The notes: a model not told the origin generated them from the sequence alone. A DNA stretch of 64,000 nucleotides from Salinicola tamaricis (GCF_003006155.1 NZ_CP023559.1:1-64000), one strand, 5' to 3'. Positions 32,500-44,507 are shown, counted from the first letter of the stretch. A program made the numbers and translations.

Positions 32500-33693
32500 A
32501 TGACCCAAACCCTGCGCCCACTCGACGGCATCACCGTGCTGAGCCTGGAGCACGCCATCGCCGCGCCCTTCTGCACCCGCCAGCTCGCCGACCAGGGCGC
32601 CCGGGTGATCAAGATCGAACGCCCCGCCGTGGGCGACTTCGCCCGCGGCTACGACACCCGTGTCGCCGGGCTTTCGTCGCACTTCGTGTGGACCAACCGT
32701 GCCAAGGAGAGCCTGGCGCTCGATCTCAAGCACACCGAGGCGCAGCCGATTCTCGACGCCCTGCTAGCCGAGGCCGACGTGCTGGTGCAGAACCTGGCGC
32801 CGGGGGCGGCGGCGCGCATGGGGCTCGACTTCGACACCTTGCATGCGCGCTACCCGGGGCTGATCGTGTGCGATATCTCCGGCTACGGCGAAGGCGGCCC
32901 CTACGCCAGCAAGAAGGCCTACGATCTGCTGATTCAGAGCGAGGCGGGCTTTCTGTCGGTGACCGGTGGGCCGGCGCCGGATGCGCTGGCCAAGGCGGGT
33001 TGCTCGGTGGCGGACATCGCCGCCGGCATGTACGCCTACACCAGCATTCTCAACGCCCTGCTGCGTGGGCGCAGCGGCGAGGGCTCGCGGATCGAGGTAT
33101 CGATGCTCGAGAGCCTGGTCGAGTGGATGGGCTACCCGCTCTACTACGCCTATGACGGCGCGCCGCCGCCGCCCCGGGCCGGCGCTTCCCACTCGACCAT
33201 CTACCCCTACGGCCCTTTTCCCGCCGGCGATGGCGGCACGGTGATGCTGGGACTGCAGAACGAGCGCGAGTGGCAGCTGTTCTGCGACCAGGTGCTGTGC
33301 CGCCCCGAGCTGGCCACGGATGCGCGCTTCGACGCCAACGCCAAGCGCTCGCAGCACCGCGACGCCCTGCGCGCGATCATCGAAGCGGCGTTTGCCGAGC
33401 TGAGCGCGGCCGAGGTGATCGCGCGCCTCGACACGGCACAGATCGCCAATGCCCACGTCAACGACATGGCCGGCGTCTGGCAGCATCCCCAGCTCGCCGC
33501 CCGCGATGCCTGGCGCGAGGTGGCAAGCCCTAGCGGCCCACTACCGGCACTGCTGCCACCGGGGCGCAATAGCGCCTATACCGCGCGTATGGCGGCGGTT
33601 CCCGCCCTGGGCGAGCACACCGATGCCATTCTCGCCGGCCTCGGCTACGATGCCGAGATGCTGGCGACGCTGCGCGAACGCGGTACGATCTGA
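32500..33693 (+). CDS. Family III CoA-transferase, probable succinyl-CoA:itaconate CoA-transferase
   Basis: Formyl-CoA transferase family (CaiB/BaiF), 397 intact residues. Motifs seen: LSLEHAIAAPFCTRQLADQG, ARVIKIERPAVGDFARGYDT, WTNRAKESLALDLK, and AYDLLIQSEAG, which carries the catalytic Asp that forms the acyl anhydride. GCSVADIAAGMYAYTSIL follows. In this operon it would activate itaconate using succinyl-CoA as donor, like Ict (PA0882). Substrate is inferred from the neighbours: hydratase, citramalyl-CoA lyase and TRAP transporter. Confidence 0.8.
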   Translation: MTQTLRPLDGITVLSLEHAIAAPFCTRQLADQGARVIKIERPAVGDFARGYDTRVAGLSSHFVWTNRAKESLALDLKHTEAQPILDALLAEADVLVQNLAPGAAARMGLDFDTLHARYPGLIVCDISGYGEGGPYASKKAYDLLIQSEAGFLSVTGGPAPDALAKAGCSVADIAAGMYAYTSILNALLRGRSGEGSRIEVSMLESLVEWMGYPLYYAYDGAPPPPRAGASHSTIYPYGPFPAGDGGTVMLGLQNEREWQLFCDQVLCRPELATDARFDANAKRSQHRDALRAIIEAAFAELSAAEVIARLDTAQIANAHVNDMAGVWQHPQLAARDAWREVASPSGPLPALLPPGRNSAYTARMAAVPALGEHTDAILAGLGYDAEMLATLRERGTI

Positions 33694-33748
33694 GTTCACC
33701 TCGAGCCCACGCGGTCTTGATCCCTACCTTGCCTTGCCGGAGATACCG

Positions 33749-34600
33749 ATGTCCTCTCGCCCCGATGCCGACCCAAGCTCCCGCCCCGGGCTGCGCTCGG
33801 CGCTGTTCGTGCCCGCCAACCGCCCGGAGCGCATTCCCAAGGCGCTGGCGAGCGGCGCCGACGCTGTGATCGTCGATCTCGAGGATGCCGTCGCCGGTGC
33901 CGCCAAGGCGGATGCCCGTCGCGCCCTGATCGAGGCGCTGGCGGCGCTGCCCGAGGCGCGCGTGTGGGTGCGCGTCAACGCCCCGGAGAGCGCCGACTTC
34001 GCCGCCGACCTGGACCTCTGTCGCGACCACCCGGGCATCGCCGGACTGGTGATCCCCAAGGCCGAGACCCCCGACTCGCTCATCCAGGCAGCCAGTCTCG
34101 GGCGGCCTTTGATCCCGCTGATCGAGAGCGCGGCGGGGCTGGCGGCGCTCGCCGCGCTGAGCCAGGTGGCAGGCGTCGAGCGGCTCAGCTTCGGCGCCCT
34201 GGACCTGAGCGTCGACCTCGGCAGCGAGCCGGACACCGAGGGCGGCGAGATGCTGCTCGACCAGACCCGCTACCAGCTCGTGCTCCACTCGCGCCTGGCC
34301 GGGCTGGCGCCACCGCTGGAGACGGTGCTGCCGGCGTTCGGCGATCCAACACGCGTCGAGCGGGTCGCCCGGCGCGCCGCGGGCATGGGCTTCGGCGGTA
34401 TGCTGTGCATTCATCCGGCGCAGATCGCTCCGGTCCATCGTGGGCTGGCGCCGTCGCCGGATACCCTCGACTGGGCGCGGCGCGTGATGGCGGCAGCGGC
34501 CCAGAGCGGCGACGCCGCCCAGGTCGACGGCGCCATGATCGACGCCCCGGTAGTCGAGCGCGCCCGGCGGCTGCTGGCCCGCGCCGCCGAGCACGGCTGA
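33749..34600 (+). CDS. HpcH/HpaI-CitE family lyase, probable citramalyl-CoA lyase
   Basis: Cleaves a beta-hydroxyacyl-CoA; here probably (S)-citramalyl-CoA to acetyl-CoA and pyruvate, like Ccl (PA0883). The 283-residue protein has the CitE-type start SALFVPANRPERIPKALASG, DAVIVDLEDAV, VRVNAPESADF, GLVIPKAETPDSL and PLIESAAGLAAL. LCIHPAQIAPV carries a conserved His-Pro near the end. The start at 33749 is supported by GGAGATACCG upstream. It is intact and is the last enzyme gene before a 500-base gap and the TRAP genes. Confidence 0.82.
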   Translation: MSSRPDADPSSRPGLRSALFVPANRPERIPKALASGADAVIVDLEDAVAGAAKADARRALIEALAALPEARVWVRVNAPESADFAADLDLCRDHPGIAGLVIPKAETPDSLIQAASLGRPLIPLIESAAGLAALAALSQVAGVERLSFGALDLSVDLGSEPDTEGGEMLLDQTRYQLVLHSRLAGLAPPLETVLPAFGDPTRVERVARRAAGMGFGGMLCIHPAQIAPVHRGLAPSPDTLDWARRVMAAAAQSGDAAQVDGAMIDAPVVERARRLLARAAEHG

Positions 34601-36109
<1,509 letters not shown>

Positions 36110-36122
36110 GCGCCCATTCCCC

Positions 36123-36769
36123 ATGCTCTTGCGCATCTGGAATTCACTCGAGGAGGGCCTGGTGGCCCTCCTGCTGGCGGTGATGACCCTGCTGACCTTC
36201 TTCTACGTGGTCGTCACCAACCTCTATAACGTCTTCTACGACCTCGGCGACGCCTATCCGGCGCTGGAAACGCCGGCCTTCGCCGTGGGCGACTGGCTAC
36301 TGGGCATCGGCCAGGAGATGACCTGGAGCCTGGCGATGACCACCACCATCTTCGCCTGGCTGATCTTCCTGGCATCGCCTACGGCGTGCGCGTCGGCGCG
36401 CACATCGGCGTCGATCTGCTGGTGCGCCTGCTGCCCAAGCCCTGGCAGCGTGCCTGCGGTGTGCTCAGCTGCCTGATCTTCATGGCCTACGCCGGCCTTC
36501 TCATGGTGTCGAGCGCCCAGTGGGTCGACTCGCTGCAGATCAGCGGCATCGGCGCCGAGGATCTGGGCATGTTCGGACTCAAGGAGTGGCACGTGGCGCT
36601 GATCGAGCCGCTCGGTTTCGGCCTGATCATCGCGCGGCTGATCGAAGTGCTGGTGCGCATCCTGCGTGGTCAGCAGCTAGGGCTCGAGCAGAGCAGCGAA
36701 GTCAGCGACGCGCTGGCGCTGGCTCAGGAATCCGACACGGACAGCGACACCCGGAGAACCACGCCGTGA
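36123..36769 (+). CDS. TRAP transporter small permease DctQ (frameshifted)
   Basis: Small four-helix membrane subunit of the TRAP transporter. MLLRIWNSLEEGLVALLLAV, MTLLTFFYVVVTNLY and the later VGAHIGVDLLVRLLPKPWQR are family features. The frame breaks near 36372, where restoring one G (CTGGGC for CTGGC) gives a continuous FLGIAYGVRVGAH. The total length is about 215 residues. Its stop overlaps the GTG start of dctM. Confidence 0.88.
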
Positions 36770-38053
36770 CTATCGCCTTTCTGTTCATCTCCCTGTTCGT
36801 CTTCATGTTCATCGGCGTGCCGATCGCGGTCTCCCTGGGGCTGTCGAGCGCGTTGACGATCCTGCTGTTCAGCCAGGACTCGCTGCAGTCGCTGGCGATC
36901 AAGCTGTTCGCCACCGCGGATCACTACACCCTGCTGGCGATCCCGTTCTTCCTGCTCTCCGGCGCCTTCATGACCAGCGGCGGCGTGGCCCGGCGGCTGA
37001 TCGACTTCGCCAATGCCAGTGTCGGCCACTTGCGCGGCGGCCTGCCGATCGCCTCGGTGCTGGCGTGCGTACTGTTCGCTGCCCTCTCCGGCTCCTCCCC
37101 CGCCACCGTGGCGGCAGTGGGCTCGATCGTGATCGCGGGCATGGTGCGCTCCGGCTACACCCGCAGCTTCGCCACCGGCATCGTCTGTAACGCCGGTACC
37201 CTGGGCATCCTGATCCCGCCGTCGATCGTCATGGTGGTCTACGCCGCCGCGACCTCGACCTCGGTGGGCAAGCTGTTCATGGCCGGCGTAGTGCCCGGGC
37301 TGCTGCTGGGCTTTCTGCTGATGCTGGCGATCTACATCATCGCACGGATCAAGAAGATGCCGGCCCAGCCCCGGGTCAGCGTGGGCGAGTGGCTGCGTGC
37401 GGCGCGCAAGTCGCTGTGGGCCTGCTGCTGATCGTGGTGATCCTCGGCGGGATCTACTCAGGCATCTTCACGCCGACCGAGGCTGCCGCGGTGGCTGCCG
37501 TCTATGCCGCCTTCGTTTCACTGGTGATCTATCGCGACATCGGTATCCGCGAATGCCCGCGGGTGATCCTGGACGCGGCGCGCCTGAGCATCGTGCTGAT
37601 GTTCATCATCGCCAACGCGATGCTGTTCGCCCACGTGCTGACCACCGAGCAGATCCCCCAGACCATCACCCCAGTGGGTGGTCGAACAGGGCTTCTCGCC
37701 GATCACCTTCCTGCTGGTGCTCAACGTGGTGCTGCTGATCGCCGGCAGCTTCATGGAGCCCTCGGCGATCATCCTGATCCTGGCGCCGATCCTGTTCCCG
37801 ATCGCTATGCAGCTGGGGATCGATCCGATCCACCTGGGCGTAATCATGGTGGTCAACATGGAGATCGGCATGCTGACGGCCGCCCACCGGGCTCAACCTG
37901 TTCGTCGCCTCGGCGGTGACCGGACAGCCGCTGACCACGGTGATTCGCGCCTCGGCGCCGTGGCTGATCCTGCTGGTGTCGTTCCTGTTGCTGATCACCT
38001 ACGTGCCGTTCATCTCCCTGGGCCTGCCCAACCTGCTGGGCATGCCGGGCTGA
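36766..38053 (+). CDS. TRAP transporter large permease DctM (frameshifted)
   Basis: Large, roughly 12-helix sodium-coupled permease subunit. It starts with GTG as (M)TIAFLFISLFVFMFIGVPIA, then AIPFFLLSGAFMTSGGVARR, LFAALSGSSPATVAAVGSIV and GTLGILIPPSIVMVVYA, all DctM hallmarks. Slips near 37425, 37680 and 37885 split the second half, which still reads LGGIYSGIFTPTEAAAVAAV, IAGSFMEPSAIILILAPIL and LNLFVASAVTGQPL. The stop at 38053 is followed by a strong hairpin. The breaks are probably sequence errors. Confidence 0.9.
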
Positions 38054-38104
38054 TAAGGCACCGAGCGACCTAAGCCGGAGATCATATCGCCGGCTGTCAC
38101 ACCC

Positions 38105-38137
38105 GAGGGCCCCGGCGCATGGCGCGCCGGGGCCCTC
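38105..38137. terminator. Strong hairpin after dctM
   Basis: GAGGGCCCCGGCGC (38105-38118) pairs perfectly with 38124-38137 around a five-base loop, followed by TGTCTTC. It begins about 50 bases after the dctM stop. It is a likely intrinsic terminator, although the T-run is weak. Confidence 0.75.
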
Positions 38138-38363
38138 TGTCTTCGAGGCCATCGTCTCAGCCCTCGCTTCACCGACCGCTGCTTAGCGTCCACCCCCCTT
38201 GACGATGGGCGCCGGAGGCAGGGCTCAGCGAGGGTCCTTTGCCAGGGATGGCGAAGGTAGCGCCCAGGGAGGGGTTCACAGCGCCCTCGCGACGCCCTGT
38301 GACCGGAGCGTCCAGCGGTTGTGAAAAGCGTTTTCAGTCGATGCGTTGACCGCCTGTCAGCCG

Positions 38364-40082
38364 CTATTTTAGCCACCACGAGAGGATCAGCAGCAGCAGC
38401 AGCACCGTGGCGATCGCCTGCCAGACGTTGGCTGGCTCGCGCCACGGCGGGCGCCGGTCGTCGGTCTGGGCGCGCGGCTTGGGGCGCAGGCGGTAGGCGA
38501 ACTCGGAGATACGCCGGAAGCGCAGGGCGCGCAGCGGATCGAGCGAGCGCCGCAGGGCATCGTCGAGATCCTCACTGATGGCGGGGTTGCTCAAGCGCGC
38601 GCGGCGATAGGTCATCTGCTCCAGATCGGTGTGGCTGCGTAGATGATTGGGTAGCTGGGTGTAAGGCAGGTGCCCGGTCAGCATCCAGTAGATGGTGGAG
38701 GCCAGCGAGTACTGGTCGCTGCGCCGCCCCACCTCGGTGTCGAGGGCATACTCGGGCGCGCTGTGTTCGGTCAGCCCCACCTGCCGCGCCAGCTCCCGCG
38801 CCACGCCCTGGCTATCGCTGTCGCGCCGATGGCAGGCACCGAAGTCGGTCAGCACCAGATTGCCGTGGCGATCGATCAGGATATTGTCAGGGTGCAGATG
38901 CTGATGCAGCACCTCATGACGATGCAGCGCCTGCACTGCCTTGACCAGTTGGCGCGCGATCTCCAGGCGCTGTGCCAGGCTCGTCTGCGGATGCAGCCGC
39001 AGCCACTCGCTGAGCGACTGCCCCTCGACATAAGCCATCAGATAGTAGAGATAGCGCCGCGGCCGCTCGGCCTCGACCACCTTGACCACGAACGGCGAGT
39101 TGATGCGCTCCACCACCCGCTGCTGCAGTCCGAAGTGCTCGAGATAGACGTTGCGTGGCGACAGCTCCGGGCTCGGCGCCTTCATCACCATCTCGCGCCC
39201 GCTGCGCGCATCGCGCACGTGATAGACCCGGGCGCGGGGGGTGCGCGAGAGCACCGCGACGATCTCCAGGCCGTCGAGGCGGTCCCCCGGGCTCACCTCC
39301 GGTGGCACCGGCAGATGGTGAAACAGCCGCGATGACTCCTCCGTCCCGACCTCCGGCAGGCGGTCGACCCGTACCAGCTGGAAGCAGAACTGGTTGGCGT
39401 TGTAGCCCCGCTCGCTGGCGCGCTGGTTGGCCGCCGCGGTCAGCCGCTCGCAGGCCGCATCGAGATCGCTGACGTCGGCACGGATCAGCTGCACGTACTC
39501 GGAGGGCACCAGGGTGCCACGCACCGCCTGGGTCATGAACAGGAACAGATCGCCCTGCTTGAGGGTAAAGGTCGAGTAGTCGATATCGACATGGCCATCC
39601 ATGCCCAGCGCCCGCGAGGGGTAGCGATAACCGCCGAGATCGGTGACGTGGTCGCGGGTCAACTGCTCGAACTCGGCACCGCGGATGCGATACACCAAGG
39701 TATCGCCCATGTGGAAAAGATGCGCCTGACGCTGGTGGAAGATCATCGCCGACAGCGAGCAGATATAGCTGCCGCCCTCGATATAGCCGCTCTGGCTATA
39801 GCACCAGCTGTTGAGCGCCCGGAGTACCCGGGTCGCCGAGGTCTTGATGTCCCAGTGCTCCGGGGTGGAGTAGTAGTCGGCGAGAAAGCCGCGCACGCTG
39901 AGATCGCCGGCCTGCTTGGCGATCGAGTTGCGCCAAGTAGAGTCGCTGATCAGCGCGCAGCCGCCCTTGGCCTGCAGCGCCTCGCCCTGAGGGATCTGCA
40001 CCGACATCGAACTGCGGTGGCGGTGCAGATCCGGCGCCACGAAGGCCTGACCGTAGGTCAGCGACAGCGAGCTATTCGACAA
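38364..40082 (-). CDS. PP2C-phosphatase/Ser-Thr-kinase fusion with both active sites degenerate; C-terminal membrane anchor
   Basis: 572 residues from a TTG start (40082) preceded by GGGGAGAA and giving the family opening SLSLTYGQA. The N-terminal half has the PP2C layout (FHMGDTLVYRIRG), but the metal-binding DG pairs are lost. The first is replaced within ALISDSTWR, and the second, usually TDG, reads T184-Q-A. The kinase half keeps the ATP lysine (VMKAP), DFG (LTDFGA) and APE (SAPEY). Its glycine loop is gone (VLSRTPRARVY), and HRDxKPxN reads H393-Q-H-L-H-P-D-N, lacking the catalytic Asp and Lys. A single membrane helix (AIATVLLLLLILSWWL) ends the chain. It is read in one frame, so it is probably a signalling pseudoenzyme. 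Confidence 0.8.
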   Translation of the reverse strand: MSNSSLSLTYGQAFVAPDLHRHRSSMSVQIPQGEALQAKGGCALISDSTWRNSIAKQAGDLSVRGFLADYYSTPEHWDIKTSATRVLRALNSWCYSQSGYIEGGSYICSLSAMIFHQRQAHLFHMGDTLVYRIRGAEFEQLTRDHVTDLGGYRYPSRALGMDGHVDIDYSTFTLKQGDLFLFMTQAVRGTLVPSEYVQLIRADVSDLDAACERLTAAANQRASERGYNANQFCFQLVRVDRLPEVGTEESSRLFHHLPVPPEVSPGDRLDGLEIVAVLSRTPRARVYHVRDARSGREMVMKAPSPELSPRNVYLEHFGLQQRVVERINSPFVVKVVEAERPRRYLYYLMAYVEGQSLSEWLRLHPQTSLAQRLEIARQLVKAVQALHRHEVLHQHLHPDNILIDRHGNLVLTDFGACHRRDSDSQGVARELARQVGLTEHSAPEYALDTEVGRRSDQYSLASTIYWMLTGHLPYTQLPNHLRSHTDLEQMTYRRARLSNPAISEDLDDALRRSLDPLRALRFRRISEFAYRLRPKPRAQTDDRRPPWREPANVWQAIATVLLLLLILSWWLK

Positions 40083-40234
40083 CGATCTTCTCCCCACGGG
40101 TGGTCCGTACCGGCGGCGGCCGCTTCCCGACACGCAAGCGCCGGGGACGGATTGGTAATCGGCCTAGCCTATTCGTATAATCCGTGGGATTTTCGCCCGC
40201 TGGTGTTCAACCTGCAAACCGCAAGGACTCGATG

Positions 40235-40765
40235 ATGAGTTTCGACAAGATTCCCGCCGGAAAGGATCTCCCCAACGACGTGTACGTGGCGATCGAGATT
40301 CCCGCCAACCACGCGCCGATCAAGTACGAAATCGACAAGGACATGGATGCCCTGGTGGTGGATCGCTTCATGGCCACGCCGATGTTCTACCCGGCCAACT
40401 ACGGTTTCATTCCCCATACCCTGGCCGACGACGGCGACCCGCTCGACGCCCTGGTGGTCACGCCCTACCCGGTGCAGCCCGGCAGCGTGATTCGCGCGCG
40501 CCCGGTCGGCGTGCTCAACATGTCGGATGAAGCCGGTGAAGATGCCAAGCTGGTCTGCGTGCCGCACCAGAAACTCACCGCGCTCTACGACGACGTCCAC
40601 GAAGTGACCGACCTGCCCGAGCTGCTGCGCCAGCAGATCGCCCACTTCTTCGAGAACTACAAGGATCTCGAGAAGGGCAAATGGGTCAAGATCGATTCCT
40701 GGGATGGTGCCGATGCCGCGCGCAAGGCGATCGAGAAGGCCGTCGCCGCTTACGCCAGCGAATAA
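40235..40765 (+). CDS. ppa: Inorganic pyrophosphatase
   Basis: Soluble family I pyrophosphatase that hydrolyses diphosphate to phosphate. The 176-residue protein starts [20 protein letters not shown]. The second of two adjacent ATGs is chosen because AAGGA lies seven bases upstream. The conserved metal-site stretch [11 protein letters not shown] and [12 protein letters not shown] are present, as is [16 protein letters not shown] near the end. It is intact and followed by a textbook terminator. Confidence 0.96.
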   Translation: MSFDKIPAGKDLPNDVYVAIEIPANHAPIKYEIDKDMDALVVDRFMATPMFYPANYGFIPHTLADDGDPLDALVVTPYPVQPGSVIRARPVGVLNMSDEAGEDAKLVCVPHQKLTALYDDVHEVTDLPELLRQQIAHFFENYKDLEKGKWVKIDSWDGADAARKAIEKAVAAYASE

Positions 40766-40808
40766 GCCACGCCTCCCCGGGCGGCCGCGATCGCGGCCTG
40801 CCCAATCA

Positions 40809-40845
40809 CAAGCGCCGCCCTCTTGGGGCGGCGCTTGTGGTTTTT
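40809..40845 (+). terminator. Intrinsic terminator of ppa
   Basis: CAAGCGCCGCCC (40809-40820) pairs perfectly with 40826-40837 around a five-base loop, followed by TGGTTTTT. Just upstream, GGCCGCGATCGCGGCC forms another self-complementary stretch. Confidence 0.85.
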
Positions 40846-40888
40846 ATGGCGAGTATCCGGCAACGCCGCGGCGATGCGCCCGCGCCAC

Positions 40889-41914
40889 TTACAGCGCGCT
40901 GCGAATCTGCCCAATCAACTGCGTCGCCCGCACGGTGTAGTTGGCCATCATCAGCGAGTGGTTGGCGAAGAAGCCGAAGCCCGAGCCGTTGAGGATCACC
41001 GGGCTCCATACCTGCGCCTGGGACGCCTTGAGCTCGGCGATCAGCTGGTCGAAGGCCTCGCCCTGCCCGGCCTGCTCGATCGCCTCGGCGTAGTCGATGC
41101 GCGCCGCCTGAACCAGTTGCAGCAGCGCCCAGGTGGTGCCGCGGGTCTTGAAGAAGACGTTGTCGATACGGAACCACGGGGTGCTCTCGACCGCCTGACC
41201 GCCCCCCGGCGAGCGTCCGACACTGGCTGCCAACGCCTGGGTCTGAGTCTCGAGCTGGCTCTGCACCTGGGCCAGCCAGGCCTTCAGGGCATCGGCGCCG
41301 AGCGTGCTGGGCGCCGGGGTCGAGGCCGCCGCGTCCTGGACAGGAGTGCCGGCACCACTGTTCTCGAGCGCAGAGAAGGCTTCCCCGAGATTGTTGCGCG
41401 CCGCGCGCAGCAGCGTCTCGGACTCGGGCCAGCGCCAGCTGTCGAGATCGCCGGCGAGCGCTTCGTCAGCGGCCTTCAGCGGCGCCTGCCCCACCTCCAG
41501 CGCGCTGCCGAGCGAGGCGACCGAATCCTGCACCTGCTGAGTCACACCGGCCTCCCAGTTGGGCATGTTATCGAGCCACAGCCCCGGTGGCATGACGTCA
41601 TTGCGCAGATAGCCGCCGGGCTTGTCGAGCAGGGTGTCGAGCAGTTCGATATTGGTCGCCAGCAGCGCCTCGCCGGGCTTGATCGCCACCTGCGACTGGC
41701 GCTCGCCAGCGCTCTGTGGCACCCCACGCTGCAGCGCCACCGCCTGACGCGGGTCGACCGGCGACGGCGTCCAGCTCCACCAGATGCCCAGCACAATGCA
41801 AATCAGCAGATAGATCGCCACCAGCGCCACCAGCGGCTTCCAGATCCAGCCGTACTGCGGGGTTTCGAGGACCTCGGTGCGCGATAACGGCGCCTTCTTG
41901 CGAAACAGAGCCAT
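40889..41914 (-). CDS. DUF2333 family membrane protein
   Basis: Intact 341-residue protein with one membrane helix near residues 27-48 (PLVALVAIYLLICIVLGIWW). The DUF2333 signature GYLRNDVMPPGLWLDNMPNW follows. A long, Ala/Gln-rich middle and a C-terminal TRGTTWALLQLVQAARIDYA complete the family pattern. The function of the family is unknown; the bulk of the chain is probably periplasmic. It points toward ppa, with the terminator between them, and is divergent from dsbD. Confidence 0.85.
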   Translation of the reverse strand: MALFRKKAPLSRTEVLETPQYGWIWKPLVALVAIYLLICIVLGIWWSWTPSPVDPRQAVALQRGVPQSAGERQSQVAIKPGEALLATNIELLDTLLDKPGGYLRNDVMPPGLWLDNMPNWEAGVTQQVQDSVASLGSALEVGQAPLKAADEALAGDLDSWRWPESETLLRAARNNLGEAFSALENSGAGTPVQDAAASTPAPSTLGADALKAWLAQVQSQLETQTQALAASVGRSPGGGQAVESTPWFRIDNVFFKTRGTTWALLQLVQAARIDYAEAIEQAGQGEAFDQLIAELKASQAQVWSPVILNGSGFGFFANHSLMMANYTVRATQLIGQIRSAL

Positions 41915-42173
41915 GGACGATCCTTGTCTTGACGGGGTTGAGGGCGTCGAGAGACGTTCATTGGGAGATATTCGTCACTTATCCTATCATGCTCCCGGCG
42001 GCGCGCAGCCCGCCTTTCGCTGCATACCGAACCGATCCGTCGTCCCCCTGTCCAGGCGTCGGTCATGGCACTTTTGCCGCCCTGCGCGCTCCAACGGCTG
42101 CGGCCTGCATTCCAGCCTGCAACCCCACGACGGCGCTGCGCTCCGTCAAACCGATCAGGATTCCGTGTCACGC

Positions 42174-44280
42174 ATGTCGTTCTCTTCGCGCTGCTTGCTC
42201 ATCCTCGCGCTGTGCCTGCTGACATCACTGGCGCAGGCGCAGAGCCCGTTCTCTTCACCCCGCGATACCTCGCCCTTCGCCAGCGCCGAAACAGCCGACT
42301 TCCTACCGGTGACAGAGGCCTTCCACGCCTACGCCTGGCGTGACGCCGAGCGCGTCTACGTCGGCCTGCGCGCCCTCCCCGGCCACTATCTCTATCGCCA
42401 GCGCTTCGCCCTGGCGGATGCCAACGGCGAGGCGCTGTCGCCGCTGACGATACCGCCGGGAACCTTCAAGCAGGACCCCTATCTGGGGCCGGTGCATATC
42501 TTCCGCGACACCGTGATGTTGAGCGCGCCCCTGCCCAAGACTGCCGATCGGGCAAGCAATACGCCGCTGACCCTGACGCTGAGTTTCCAAGGCTGCGCCG
42601 ATGCCGGCCTCTGCTATCCGCCGGCGCACTGGCGCCTCACAGCCCGCGCCGGGGGCGCCCCAGCGGCGTTCACCGATGCCAGCGACGATGCCCAGGCGTC
42701 GCCCCTGGCCTCCGACGGCAATCACCGCGCCGACGCCAACCCGCGATTCGAGTCACCCTCCCAGGCCGATTCGTCACCGCTATCCGATCCGCTACCCCAG
42801 GCCGATCCTCTACCCCAAGCCGATCCTCTACCCCAGGCCGATCAGCTACCCGCTCAGACGCTGAGCAGTGACAGCGCCCCGTTGGGCCAGTCTGCCGAGA
42901 ACGCCGCAGCGCCCCGCCCCGATGCGTCCCCTGGCACGGACCCTGAAGCGCGTGCCGGCAGCGCGGTACCGCTCAGCGCCGATGGGCGGTTCCAGGCGCT
43001 GCTCGGCCAGGGTCTGGGGCTGGGTACCCTGGCGCTGTTCTTTCTCGCCGGCGTGGGTCTGACCTTCACCCCCTGCGTGCTGCCGATGCTGCCCATCCTG
43101 ACCGCCATCATCGTCGGCCAGAACGCCTCGCGGCGGCGCGCCCTGGGGCTCTCGCTCAGCTATGTCGCGGGCATGGCCGCTACCTTCACTCTGCTCGGCA
43201 CCCTGATGGGGCTGTTCGGCGCCTCGCTCAACCTGCAGGCGCGGCTGCAGTCGGCCTGGGTGCTGATCCCGCTGGCACTGCTCTTCGCGGCCTTTGCCGC
43301 CGCGCTGTTCGGCGCCTTCGAGCTGCGTCTGCCGAATCGCTTGCGCCAGCGTGCGGATGCCTGGCAGCAGCGCCTGCAAAGCAGCGGCCCGCTGGGCCTG
43401 GCCGCCACCGGTGCGCTGTCGGTGCTGGTGGTTTCGCCCTGCGTCTCGGCCCCGCTGGCCGGCGCGCTGGTGTTCATCTCCACCACCGGCGATAGCCTCG
43501 GCGGTGCCCTGGCCCTGTTCGCGCTGGGGCTGGGCATGGGCCTGCCGCTGGTGGTCGCTGGCACCTTCGGCGCCCAACTGCTGCCGCGGGCCGGCGCCTG
43601 GATGAACGGGGTCAAGGCACTCTTCGGGGTGCTGCTGCTGGGGCTGGCCATCTGGTTACTGGCGCGGCTGCTGCCCGGGCCGCTGACCCTGCTGCTGTGG
43701 GCGCTGCTGGCGCTCGTCTGCGCGCTGGCCCTGGGCGCGCTCGATCTGCGCACGCCGCCTGGCTGGCCGCGGCTGCGTCAGGCGCTGGGCTGGCTGCTGC
43801 TGGTGTGGGGCGTGGCGCTGGCGTGGGGCGCCGCCCAGGGCGGCAGCGACCCGCTGCGCCCGCTCGCGCCCGGCGCCGGGAGCCCCACCCTGGGCAGCCC
43901 CACGGTGCCAAAGTTCACTACTGTCACCAATCACGCCAGCTACAGGCGGCACTGGACGTGGCGCAGCGCGACGGCCCGCCCAGTGATGCTCGATGTCAGC
44001 GCCGACTGGTGCATCGCCTGTCAGGTGATGGAGCACGAAGATTCCCCCGCCCGCGGTGGCCCAGCGCTGGCCGGGTTCACGCTGATCCGCGCCGATGTCA
44101 GCGCCGATAGTGCGGCGAGCCGAGCCTTGCTCTCGCACTACGGGCTCTTCGGCCCACCGGCTGCTGCTGTTTTCGATGGCGGTGGCGGAAAGACGCACCG
44201 CGCGCATCCAGGGCGAGGTCGGCGCCACGGCGCTGGCCGCCCACCTCGACGCGCTCATGTCATCCCGCGCGGAAGAATGA
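42174..44280 (+). CDS. dsbD: Thiol:disulfide interchange protein DsbD (frameshifted near the end)
   Basis: Carries electrons from cytoplasmic thioredoxin to periplasmic DsbC and related proteins. Signal peptide first (LLILALCLLTSLAQAQ), then the alpha domain with the Cys pair around FQGCADAGLCYPP. An eight-helix core follows, with TFTPCVLPMLPIL and VVSPCVSAPLAGAL carrying the two membrane cysteines. Last comes the gamma thioredoxin domain with DWCIACQVME. An unusual Pro/Asp-rich repeat linker joins the alpha domain to the core. A GTG at 42165 is an alternative start with better Shine-Dalgarno spacing. The frame slips near 44150, and the tail MAVAERRTARIQGEVGATAL ends at 44280. Confidence 0.92.
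42792..42845 (+). repeat. Three tandem 18-base units inside dsbD
   Basis: CTACCCCAGGCCGATCCT and two near copies (42810-42827, 42828-42845), encoding repeats of Leu-Pro-Gln-Ala-Asp-Pro in the linker between the periplasmic alpha domain and the membrane core. The units differ by only a few bases, so copy number may vary between strains. Confidence 0.85.
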
Positions 44281-44507
44281 TCAACCCGACAGGATCGGGG
44301 GTTATCAGACCCCGCCTGATGAGGCTAACGTGCGCGAACGAGCCCGTGGCCGGGCGGTTAGCGAACGTCGTTCGCGTCTCAGGCTAGACACTCTGGCTTT
44401 TTCGGCAAACTCTGCGGCAGCGCGTAAATGAGTCTCTCGTGCTGCCATTGCATGAAAGTGACGTCATCTCAGCGAAGTACGACAGGGTTAACAGCGCAAG
44501 GACAGGC

